From an uncultured Roseburia sp. (GTDB lineage: Bacteria > Bacillota_A > Clostridia > Lachnospirales > Lachnospiraceae), in contig CAAEAE010000019.1 of the NCBI GenBank assembly GCA_900753715.1, positions 1 to 21,780 of the forward strand: a DNA stretch of 21,780 nucleotides, given 5' to 3'. The translations under genes and the position numbers were made by a program. Positions 8,014 to 13,578 of this stretch are shown here, in pieces. Each line of letters begins with the position of its first letter. The first letter of the stretch is position 1. The notes beneath the pieces are model-generated. The model saw only the letters and a list, made by a program, of their open reading frames with translations. It was not told the origin of the DNA and made no database searches.

Positions 8014-9456
8014 TCATTTTCCTTTTTCTGGAGAAACGCCTTCTGGAATAACATATAAGTCTACGATAGCCGGATCAACATTTGCTAACGCATCATTGTA
8101 CCGTTTATCCACATCTGCCATAACAGATTCAACATTATCAAGTTCCGGGTTTGTCCACATATTCACAATTGCTTCTCTGTAAGTAGTTCCTTCTACACTG
8201 ACATAAGAGTCCGGAACGGGCGGCATGGAAAAGATTTCATCGTATTCAGCAAATTCTGCCCATCCATTCATTTCAGGTTCCTTTGTTGCTAAAGCAACTG
8301 CCTCGCTTCGAACAGGAATATACAAACCGTTTTCATACATTTCCGCCATGTTCTTGTCATCGTAGAAAAATTCCAGTACTTTTAATACCTTTTCAGGATG
8401 TTCTAATGCTTTGGTTCCCACGCAGAGCAGATTGGTAGCAAGACCAAAACGCTTATATTCTTTCTGATCTTCACTGAATTTAGGACAAGGAATGACTTTC
8501 CAGTTACATGTTGCAGGGAAATTACTGGTATATACTGCACAGTCAAAACTTGCTGCTCCGATAATTCCTATATTTCCTGCTGCAAACTGAGCACGAATAC
8601 CATCTGCATCCAGTGCTTCAAATCCTGGGAAAGCACTTCCGTCTGCAACAATTTGGTCAATGGTTTCAATCAATGGATTGAATGCGGAATAATCAAATTT
8701 CTTATTATCCCAGTCATATCCGTAATGTCCTACATTCTGTCCTGCACCAAATGTATAAAACGAACTTACTGTCCAAAGCGTACTGGAAAGTCCAAGACCA
8801 TAAGCCTTTCCTTCACTCTTTTCTGTAATGATCTTTGCTACTTCCCTTACCTCTTCCCATGTTGTCGGATAATCATCTTCCGTAAGTCCACAGGCTTCAA
8901 ACAGATCTGTGTTAATCACCATTCCGTAAGTTGTCATGTTATATGGAAGGGTGTATGTTTTTCCATTAAATATCTGCGCCTGATTTGCCAGTAGATCACT
9001 ATACTGGCTGATCAGTTCTTCGCTTCCCGGAAGTTCTTCAATAGGAATTGCATATTCACTTTCTACAAATTCCGGGAGCCACTTTCCATCAGCTTTATAC
9101 AGGTCCGGAGCCTCACCTGCCTGAGCAGCAATTCTTAATGTATCGGTATAACCATCTCCATATACCTGATAATCAATTTGGATTCCCAATTCTTTTCCTT
9201 CTCCGGCATTAAATTCTGCAATTTGTTTTTCACGAATTTCTTTTTCATGATACTGATCAGACCACACGGTAATTGTTTCCAGCTCTACAGCTTCTGCGCT
9301 GTCAGCTGACGCATCAGTTCCGCTGTTTTGTGTATCTCCTGTAGTCTCTGATGTATTACCATCTGTTTGTTCGCCTGCATTGCCGTTTCCACATCCTGCT
9401 AATACACTCACTGTCATTGCTACTGTCAATAAGACTGATAAAATTTTCCTTTTCAT
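8014..9456 (-). CDS. Carbohydrate ABC transporter substrate-binding lipoprotein
   Basis: Extracellular solute-binding protein family 1, 480 aa, anchored by lipid. The signal peptide is MKRKILSV plus a hydrophobic stretch ending in the lipobox LAGC, giving lipidated Cys22, followed by a Gly/Asn/Thr/Ser/Asp-rich linker to about residue 55. The mature part has the family features ITVWSDQYHEKEI and the GQNVGHYGYDWDNKKFDY region. ATG 9456 is clearly the start because AGGAGG lies 6 nt before it; upstream in-frame codons to 9486 lack support. It is the first gene of the minus-strand operon and is divergent from the IclR-type regulator. The high-affinity ligand is unknown; the GH43 in the operon hints at an arabinose- or xylose-containing oligosaccharide. 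Confidence 0.92.
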   Translation of the reverse strand: MKRKILSVLLTVAMTVSVLAGCGNGNAGEQTDGNTSETTGDTQNSGTDASADSAEAVELETITVWSDQYHEKEIREKQIAEFNAGEGKELGIQIDYQVYGDGYTDTLRIAAQAGEAPDLYKADGKWLPEFVESEYAIPIEELPGSEELISQYSDLLANQAQIFNGKTYTLPYNMTTYGMVINTDLFEACGLTEDDYPTTWEEVREVAKIITEKSEGKAYGLGLSSTLWTVSSFYTFGAGQNVGHYGYDWDNKKFDYSAFNPLIETIDQIVADGSAFPGFEALDADGIRAQFAAGNIGIIGAASFDCAVYTSNFPATCNWKVIPCPKFSEDQKEYKRFGLATNLLCVGTKALEHPEKVLKVLEFFYDDKNMAEMYENGLYIPVRSEAVALATKEPEMNGWAEFAEYDEIFSMPPVPDSYVSVEGTTYREAIVNMWTNPELDNVESVMADVDKRYNDALANVDPAIVDLYVIPEGVSPEKGK

Positions 9457-9568
9457 ATTTTTCCTCCTATACTTTTCTATTGTCATTAGTTCTTAATTGC
9501 GAGCTTTTCCTCCTCTCATTCCTGCTCGTTGATTTCATTTATTAAAATTACGTTTCTATATTTAATAT

Positions 9569-9577
9569 ATTATATCA
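9569..9577 (-). promoter_or_regulatory. Extended -10 promoter of the transporter operon
   Basis: The minus strand reads TGATATAAT, a perfect extended -10 (TGnTATAAT), about 112 bp upstream of the binding-protein start. The -35 position 17 bp further upstream (9592-9597, AATTTA) is poor, as is usual when an extended -10 is present and for promoters under regulation. No better pair was found between the binding-protein gene and the regulator gene. Confidence 0.5.
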
Positions 9578-9642
9578 ATTATCAAAATTTGTAAATTGTT
9601 ATTCTTACTAAATATAATCATTTAAATTTGGTGTAAATCACA

Positions 9643-9654
9643 AGAAATATTTCT
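9643..9654. promoter_or_regulatory. Palindrome, candidate operator for the IclR-type regulator
   Basis: AGAAATATTTCT is a perfect 12-bp palindrome located 9 bp upstream of the -35 box of the regulator promoter and about 65 bp upstream of the operon -10 box. Its core resembles the GGAAATnATTTCC-like half sites described for E. coli IclR, but AT-rich palindromes arise by chance in DNA of this composition. A weaker inverted repeat, AATTT-GT-AAATT, lies at 9586-9597 next to the operon promoter. Confidence 0.3.
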
Positions 9655-9663
9655 ATTATTCAA

Positions 9664-9693
9664 TTGACATTTCAATATATAAAATATTATCAT
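9664..9693 (+). promoter_or_regulatory. Promoter of the IclR-type regulator gene
   Basis: A consensus TTGACA (9664-9669) is followed after 18 bp by TATCAT (9688-9693), five of six matches to the -10 consensus. This lies 67 bp before the regulator ATG at 9760 and fits a vegetative sigma-A promoter. Confidence 0.6.
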
Positions 9694-9759
9694 GGTTATA
9701 TACAAGTAATGTATCTGTTCAACAGTATTATTAAATTAATGAAAAGGGAGAATAAAAAT

Positions 9760-10545
9760 ATGACTTCTAACATAACAACGTACAGCAATCAATCCAGTGA
9801 TAAGGTTCTTGCTATATTAGAACTGATTTCATATTCAGATGAACCTCTTCGTCTGATTGATATTGCCAATCAACTTAACTTCAATACTAGTACTGCATTA
9901 CGTTATTTGAATACCCTTGAGCAAAATGGATATGTATATAAAGATAAAGAAACCTTCAAGTATAGAATGACATTCAAAATCTGTGATTTGGCAAGTCATG
10001 TTTCTAAAAACAATGATTTAATTGTTATCGCATCCCAGCCAATTAAAGAACTATCCTGTAAATTAGGTGAATGTGTCTGTCTTGCAATTGAACAGAATTA
10101 CTCTGTTGTATACATTTATGTGTCGGATGGCCCCGGACAGATTCTCCGAACTACTCAACGTATCGGAAAAGAAGCTCCCATGTACTGCACCGGAGTTGGT
10201 AAAATGATTTTATCTGATTATAGCCCTGAAAAAGTAGACTCGATCATTGCCCAAAAGGGGCTTGCTCCATTTACAGAATATACATTAGATACCAGAGAAA
10301 AGTTATTAGCTGAACTGGCTCTTATCAAAAAGAATGATTTTGCATATGATAATCAAGAATGTGAACTTGGAGCCCGTTGCATTGCTCTTCCTATCCGTGA
10401 CTATTCCGGCCATATCATCGCATCCATTAGTGTCACCGGTCCTATTTCCCGAATGACGGATCAATTTATTCAAGATAACTATCCACTCATTCGAAAAACT
10501 GCCGATGAAATTTCTTACCAATTTGGTTATCAGATAAATCACTGA
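9760..10545 (+). CDS. IclR family transcriptional regulator
   Basis: DNA-binding regulator of 261 aa. The N-terminal winged helix-turn-helix covers roughly residues 12-65 (SSDKVLAILELI, then RLIDIANQLNFNTSTALRYL and EQNGYV). The C-terminal effector-binding domain is recognised by GKEAPMYCTGVGKMILSDY, DNQECELGARCIALPIRDY and GHIIASISVTGP. ATG 9760 is chosen because AAGGGAG lies about 9 nt upstream; an in-frame extension back to 9664 contains the promoter and has no RBS. Its position divergent from the transporter operon makes it the likely local regulator, sensing the imported sugar or an acidic intermediate. Whether it represses or activates is unknown. A strong terminator follows the gene. 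Confidence 0.93.
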   Translation: MTSNITTYSNQSSDKVLAILELISYSDEPLRLIDIANQLNFNTSTALRYLNTLEQNGYVYKDKETFKYRMTFKICDLASHVSKNNDLIVIASQPIKELSCKLGECVCLAIEQNYSVVYIYVSDGPGQILRTTQRIGKEAPMYCTGVGKMILSDYSPEKVDSIIAQKGLAPFTEYTLDTREKLLAELALIKKNDFAYDNQECELGARCIALPIRDYSGHIIASISVTGPISRMTDQFIQDNYPLIRKTADEISYQFGYQINH

Positions 10546-10571
10546 TACATAATCTTAACCATATAATTGCT

Positions 10572-10597
10572 AAGAGCCCGGTGCTGCCCGGGCTCTT
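10572..10597. terminator. Rho-independent terminator between convergent genes
   Basis: Arms 10572-10581 (aagagcccgg) and 10588-10597 (ccgggctctt) are perfectly complementary over 10 GC-rich bp around a 6-nt loop. It lies 26 nt after the IclR gene stop and 43 nt after the stop of the convergent 205-aa gene, so it probably serves both. The T tracts are short (ctaaattt on one side, agcaatt on the other). Confidence 0.85.
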
Positions 10598-10640
10598 CTA
10601 AATTTCTTACTTATTCAAAACAAAATCTACAACCTGCCGT

Positions 10641-11258
10641 TTAGTTCGAGGTATCAAGTCCTGCTTCTTTAGCCAGCTTGTCAAAACCTTCCATAACAGC
10701 ATCATAGGTCTTCTGGGAAATCTCCGGAAGCTTACCGCCCCAGGTCTTCTCAGCCTGTTCATAGCCCTTCTTGAACGCATTACGCATCTCTTCGATCTTG
10801 CCCGGATCACCACCTGTTAAAGCAGTCGCAAAATCAAGGATACGGCTGGATGTCTGGGAAACGCCCCAATAACCATCTTCCGCAATATCGGCCTGTGCCT
10901 GTGCTTTAGTAGCAGCATCTACGGTGAAGTTGCCACTGGATAATACACTCCAGATATCATTGGCCTTACCATAGGTCTCTCCCTGCTTGGTCATCATCTT
11001 TTCTACAAGACTGCGAAGCTGTTCGGTTCTGGCATCGGCATCTGCTTTCATCTTTGCGATGGTTGCAGTATCCGGCTTGTAGGTCTTTTTCGTAGAAGCT
11101 GCTGCGGTCTCCTTAGAAGGCTCATATATGGCACCGGCATCGGTTGTTGTATTTGTTTTCTTTTCTGTGTCTTTCGTTGCTACGGTTGTTGATTTGGCAG
11201 AAGCAGCTGCATATGCGCTGTATGCTTCCGATCCTGATGTAATTCCATTTACACTCAT
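10641..11258 (-). CDS. Conserved protein of unknown function, 205 aa
   Basis: The first 65 residues are low complexity, rich in Ala, Ser, Thr and Lys (MSVNGITSGSEAYSAYAAAS and on), and predicted disordered. Residues about 65-205 are helical and contain a well-formed conserved-looking segment: AEDGYWGVSQTSSRILDFA, ALTGGDPGKIEEMR, then KTWGGKLPEISQKTYDAV. I associate this pattern with an uncharacterised family in Clostridia and some other motile bacteria, but cannot name it or give a function. There is no signal peptide or membrane span. AGGGAGGG precedes the ATG by about 8 nt. A sigma-28-like -10 box lies about 55 bp upstream, and the IS30-like element begins just beyond that, so the gene may have lost part of its promoter. 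It shares the downstream terminator with the IclR gene. Confidence 0.75.
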   Translation of the reverse strand: MSVNGITSGSEAYSAYAAASAKSTTVATKDTEKKTNTTTDAGAIYEPSKETAAASTKKTYKPDTATIAKMKADADARTEQLRSLVEKMMTKQGETYGKANDIWSVLSSGNFTVDAATKAQAQADIAEDGYWGVSQTSSRILDFATALTGGDPGKIEEMRNAFKKGYEQAEKTWGGKLPEISQKTYDAVMEGFDKLAKEAGLDTSN

Positions 11259-11312
11259 TGAAAATCCCTCCCTGGTTTTAAAATGATGATAATAATACTT
11301 ATCTCATCTATA

Positions 11313-11320
11313 TCATCGGC
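11313..11320 (-). promoter_or_regulatory. Possible sigma-28 (SigD) -10 box
   Basis: The minus strand reads GCCGATGA, close to the flagellar sigma -10 consensus GCCGATAA/T, at a sensible distance (about 55 bp) from the 205-aa gene. The matching -35 (TAAA about 15 bp upstream) is not convincing: TTAC occurs there, inside the left repeats of the IS element. Either the promoter was damaged by the insertion or the match is accidental. Confidence 0.25.
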
Positions 11321-11333
11321 CAGCCGGGACAAA

Positions 11334-11368
11334 AAGTAAACCCCTGATTATAAAAAATAAGTTTACTT
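11334..11368. repeat. Inverted pair AAGTAAAC / GTTTACTT at IS left end
   Basis: AAGTAAAC (11334-11341) and GTTTACTT (11361-11368) are perfect 8-bp inverted copies separated by 19 nt. They are shortened relatives of the AGTAAATGCA unit found further inside, and the left arm continues into CCCCTGAT, which is also seen in the right-end repeat. Confidence 0.6.
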
Positions 11369-11378
11369 CTTATTTTTC

Positions 11379-11423
11379 AAAGTAAATGCAACCCCTCACA
11401 TATATTTTTGTTGCATTTACTTT
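11379..11423. repeat. 14-bp perfect inverted repeat, IS left end
   Basis: AAAGTAAATGCAAC (11379-11392) and GTTGCATTTACTTT (11410-11423) pair perfectly around a 17-nt spacer. Each arm carries the AGTAAATGCA unit that recurs at 11438-11450 and at the right end at 13313-13322. A head-to-head pair of recognition units at one IS end is unusual. Confidence 0.75.
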
Positions 11424-11439
11424 AGGAAATCATAGCAGT

Positions 11440-11453
11440 TGCATTTACTATGA
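11440..11453 (+). repeat. Direct repeat TGCATTTACTATGA, left copy
   Basis: TGCATTTACTATGA here is repeated exactly at 13313-13326 in the same orientation, so the two copies bracket the transposase and its small partner ORF. This copy lies 28 nt downstream of the related GTTGCATTTACTTT arm. Confidence 0.7.
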
Positions 11454-11497
11454 AAAATAAATAGCTATATTCCCCTCTGGCATGGTATCATTCTTTT

Positions 11498-11512
11498 GCT
11501 GTACCCCGGTGT
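11498..11512. repeat. Subterminal inverted repeat, left copy
   Basis: GCTGTACCCCGGTGT here matches the reverse complement of 13121-13135 at 14 of 15 positions. The copies sit just before the transposase start and just after the small ORF, so they are symmetric about the coding part of the element. A third shorter copy (AGCTGTATCCC) lies at 13220-13230. Confidence 0.65.
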
Positions 11513-11531
11513 AAAGGAGAGAGGTACCGCT

Positions 11532-12848
11532 ATGAATAAAAATAAACATTTACTTTCTGACGAAAGAATAAGAATTGAAGAGCTCCTGAAAGAAGGTCGT
11601 TCCTTCAAGGCAATCGCTAATGAACTGGGCAAAAGTCCTACCACTGTTTCCAGGGAAATCCGTTCCCATACTATTACTAAAAATGTAGGTTCTCCCGGCT
11701 GTCCCTATAATAACTGTAAGCACAGATTTTCGTGTACTTCCAGCTTTCTCTGCAAAGAATGTGGTTTCAGACGTTTTCGCTCTCACTGTAACCAGTGTAA
11801 ACTTTGTAATTCTGTATGTTCCCGGTATGTCCCTGATTCCTGCCGCCTGCTGGGGAAACCTCCCTATGTTTGTAATGGCTGTCCAAAACGTAACCGCTCC
11901 TGTACTTTACAGAAGCATCTCTATGATCCTGTTTCCGCGCAAAAGCAGTACGAAGAGAAACTGTCTGAAGCCAGATCAGGTATTTCCCTGACAGAAGATG
12001 ATATTGCCCACCTGAACGGCATTGTTTCCCCTCTTTTGAAAAAGAAGCAGTCCCTGCATCATATTTGTGTGAACCATCCGGATTCGGTTATGGTGAGTGA
12101 AAGTACTATGTACCGTCTTATAGATTATGGCCTTTTTGATGCCAAAAACATTGATCTTCCAAGAAAAGTCCGTTATGCCCGCCGAAAGAGAAAGAAAGTA
12201 TACAAAGTAGATAAGAGCTGCCGTCTGGGGCGTACCTATGCTGATTACCAGCTTTATATCCGGGAGCATCCTGATCTGCCGGTTACACAGATAGATTCTG
12301 TGGAAGGTCGTAAAGGTGGAAAGGTTCTTCTTACCATTCATTTCGTAAAAGCTGAATTCATGCTTGCTTATCTCAGAGACCACAATGATTCCCAATCTGT
12401 CATTGATGTGTTTGAACAGCTTTATTTTGAATTGCGTCCGGACAGATTTATGTCACTAATGCCAGTCCTTTTAGGTGATAATGGAAGCGAATTTTCCAAT
12501 CCCAAAGCTTTGGAATCCGACAGGCAGGGAAACCACCGGACAAAGGTCTTTTATTGTGATGCATCTGCCCCACATCAGAAGGGCTCTGCTGAAAGGAACC
12601 ATGAATTCATCCGCATGTTCATTCCCAAAGGAACTCCCATGGATGATTTCTCTCAGGATGATATTTCGGTAATGATGAATCACATCAATTCCTATGGCCG
12701 TTCCAGTTTAGGAGATAAGTCACCTTACGAAGTGATGGAATTTTTGTATGGTCCGGAAATTTTAAAACTCCTTGGATGTATTAGGATCTCTCCGGATGAT
12801 GTAACCCTCAGTCCTTCCGTTTTCAAGAAAGAAGGTGAGCAAAAATGA
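11532..12848 (+). CDS. IS30-family transposase with cysteine-rich insertion
   Basis: DDE transposase of 438 aa that cuts and joins the element's ends. The N-terminal helix-turn-helix is typical of IS30 (LLSDERIRIEELLKEG, then SFKAIANELGKSPTTVSREI, about residues 5-45). Residues about 55-145 hold 13 cysteines in CxxC-like spacings, suggesting a multi-zinc binding region absent from classical IS30. The catalytic core shows Asp in QIDSVEG, Asp in LLGDNGSEF and Glu in GSAERNHEF followed by RMFIPKGTP; by my count 37 residues separate the second Asp and the Glu, a little more than the 33 usual for IS30. The start is ATG 11532, with GAGAGG 7 nt upstream. A possible extended -10 (TGGTATCAT) lies at 11483-11491. 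The stop overlaps the next start in ATGA, so both proteins are probably made together. All motifs are intact, so it may be active. Confidence 0.92.
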   Translation: MNKNKHLLSDERIRIEELLKEGRSFKAIANELGKSPTTVSREIRSHTITKNVGSPGCPYNNCKHRFSCTSSFLCKECGFRRFRSHCNQCKLCNSVCSRYVPDSCRLLGKPPYVCNGCPKRNRSCTLQKHLYDPVSAQKQYEEKLSEARSGISLTEDDIAHLNGIVSPLLKKKQSLHHICVNHPDSVMVSESTMYRLIDYGLFDAKNIDLPRKVRYARRKRKKVYKVDKSCRLGRTYADYQLYIREHPDLPVTQIDSVEGRKGGKVLLTIHFVKAEFMLAYLRDHNDSQSVIDVFEQLYFELRPDRFMSLMPVLLGDNGSEFSNPKALESDRQGNHRTKVFYCDASAPHQKGSAERNHEFIRMFIPKGTPMDDFSQDDISVMMNHINSYGRSSLGDKSPYEVMEFLYGPEILKLLGCIRISPDDVTLSPSVFKKEGEQK

Positions 12849-13093
12849 GCCGCCCACTTTCGCCTATAGAACGTATGGTCCTACATGACAGACTTCTGGA
12901 GTTTGAAACTTTAGTTCCTATGACAGTTTCCGAGAGAAGTGCCCTGCGACGCTGGGTAAAAGGTGGACACGATATCAATAGCAATCCATGGAATTTTTAT
13001 GATGCTGATGGATGGGAAATGAGCTATCTGGAGGCTTTCAGAATGGATTTTGCAGAATATGAATTAATAAAACAGATGGCAGAAGAAAGATAG
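12845..13093 (+). CDS. Small IS-associated protein, translationally coupled, 82 aa
   Basis: The ATG overlaps the transposase stop codon (ATGA), the classic arrangement for translational coupling. The protein is charged, with no membrane span or signal. Its central part, MTVSERSALRRWVKGGHDINSN, followed by PWNFYDADGWEMSYLEAFR, resembles small uncharacterised proteins of gut Clostridia (pattern L-R-x-W-V-x-x-G-x-x-x-x-x-N-P-W), which I recognise only as a pattern. It lies inside the repeats that bracket the transposase, so it belongs to the element. A role as transposition cofactor or regulator is inference from position. Confidence 0.75.
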   Translation: MSRPLSPIERMVLHDRLLEFETLVPMTVSERSALRRWVKGGHDINSNPWNFYDADGWEMSYLEAFRMDFAEYELIKQMAEER

Positions 13094-13120
13094 TCCCCAC
13101 TAATCGCTTCTGCCATCCAC

Positions 13121-13135
13121 ACACCGGGATACAGC
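13121..13135. repeat. Subterminal inverted repeat, right copy
   Basis: ACACCGGGATACAGC is the inverted partner (14 of 15) of 11498-11512. It also pairs over 11 bp with AGCTGTATCCC at 13220-13230, so alternative structures are possible at this end. Confidence 0.65.
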
Positions 13136-13166
13136 TCCATACACTCTTATCAGGGGTGGCTTTTAC

Positions 13167-13184
13167 TATGAAAAATTTTTCATA
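13167..13184. repeat. 18-bp perfect palindrome
   Basis: TATGAAAAATTTTTCATA is a perfect 18-bp palindrome directly attached to the right-end repeat ACCCCTgat/AGTAAAAGCC unit. It could be a protein-binding site for a dimer at the element end. Confidence 0.6.
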
Positions 13185-13198
13185 TAAAAATCACTTCC

Positions 13199-13218
13199 GG
13201 GCGGTTATGCCCTTTTTT
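13199..13218 (+). terminator. Terminator of the transposase operon
   Basis: GGGCG-GTTA-TGCCC forms a short GC-rich stem directly followed by six T, about 105 nt after the small ORF stop. The stem is short (4-5 bp), so efficiency may be modest. Confidence 0.5.
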
Positions 13219-13263
13219 AAGCTGTATCCCTTGAAACAAGACTTATTTTACGCTAAAAAGCAT

Positions 13264-13306
13264 AAAAAATCATCCCTTTTTTGTATTTTTAGCAAAAGGG
13301 ATGATT
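13264..13306 (-). terminator. Terminator reading leftward (end of the Rpn transcript)
   Basis: AATCATCCCTTTT (13268-13280) and AAAAGGGATGATT (13294-13306) pair perfectly over 13 bp with a 13-nt loop. On the minus strand the stem is followed by TTTTTT. It would stop transcription coming from the Rpn gene and the structured element, and shield the IS from it. Confidence 0.7.
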
Positions 13307-13312
13307 CACAAC

Positions 13313-13326
13313 TGCATTTACTATGA
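13313..13326 (+). repeat. Direct repeat TGCATTTACTATGA, right copy
   Basis: Exact copy of 11440-11453 in the same orientation. In the opposite orientation its AGTAAATGCA core is the inverted partner of the left-end unit at 11381-11390. It lies 6 nt after the leftward terminator hairpin and is the outermost recognisable piece of the element. Confidence 0.65.
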
Positions 13327-13360
13327 GAAAGTGGCATTTCGAAAAAAATCAAGCAAATAA

Positions 13361-13521
13361 ATTGTAACTATTCAGATCCATGCAAATTATGACAATATGG
13401 ACATCGAATGCTCGCATTCGAAAGGACATTTGACATAATTTATATGGCGAAGTAACCCCCTTCGTAAAACTTGAGCTGCATTAGCAGCGGTTTTACGAAT
13501 GGGGTGTTGAATAGTTACAAT
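13361..13521. other. 161-nt structured element with 14-bp inverted ends (possible ncRNA or MITE-like repeat)
   Basis: The outer arms ATTGTAACTATTCA (13361-13374) and TGAATAGTTACAAT (13508-13521) are perfectly complementary. Inside are two further hairpins. The first uses AAATTATG/CATAATTT (13384-13391 with 13434-13441) below an internal loop and a 7-bp tip TCGAATG-CTCG-CATTCGA (13404-13421). The second uses TTCGTAAAAC/GTTTTACGAA (13461-13470 with 13490-13499), extended by CCCC/GGGG below and GCTGC-ATTA-GCAGC at the tip. Together they make a three-way junction. No ORF is present. It lies 58 nt downstream of the Rpn gene stop and would be in the 3' part of its transcript. It could be a dispersed intergenic repeat, a small non-autonomous element or a structured RNA; sequence alone cannot decide. 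Confidence 0.7.
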
Positions 13522-13578
13522 AAATTTACTTGACCTTACTTGATATAATACTGAAATTATTCATGAAACAGGAAATGC

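Larger units (their letters stand above)
13126..13230. repeat. 11-bp long-range inverted repeat around the IS right end
   Basis: GGGATACAGCT (13126-13136) and AGCTGTATCCC (13220-13230) are perfect inverted copies 83 nt apart. They enclose the right-end AGTAAA-type repeat, the 18-bp palindrome and the terminator hairpin, so in single-stranded DNA or RNA the whole end could fold into one branched structure. Confidence 0.65.
11334..13330 (+). mobile_element. IS30-family insertion element with complex ends
   Basis: The element is defined by an IS30-type transposase (11532-12848), a coupled small ORF (12845-13093) and related repeats on both sides. The left side carries agtaaaccccTgat (from 11335) and AGTAAATGCAACCCCT (11381-11396). 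The right side carries, on the opposite strand, AGTAAAAGCCACCCCTGAT (13148-13166) and AGTAAATGCA (13313-13322). These are the inverted terminal repeat candidates. I cannot fix the outer boundaries to the base or find a certain target duplication; the true ends could be the inner pair (about 11381 to 13166) or the outer pair given here. Confidence 0.65.

Noticed and set aside
10607..10813. 68-codon minus-strand frame overlapping the 205-aa gene
   Set aside because: Arginine-rich shadow of the 205-aa gene in another frame without a start signal.
11334..13330. CRISPR-like interpretation of the repeated AGTAAATGCA units
   Set aside because: Units are short, in mixed orientation and irregularly spaced, and coincide with IS ends; there are no cas genes or regular spacers.
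13361..13521. Known riboswitch, T-box or tRNA-like RNA
   Set aside because: No acceptor stem, T-box TGGN motif or recognised riboswitch core, and it lies downstream of a gene rather than in a leader.
13530..13549. TTGACC and TATAAT on the plus strand next to the structured element
   Set aside because: The spacing is only 8 bp and no plus-strand gene follows; an extended -10 alone with no -35 is weak evidence for an RNA promoter here.
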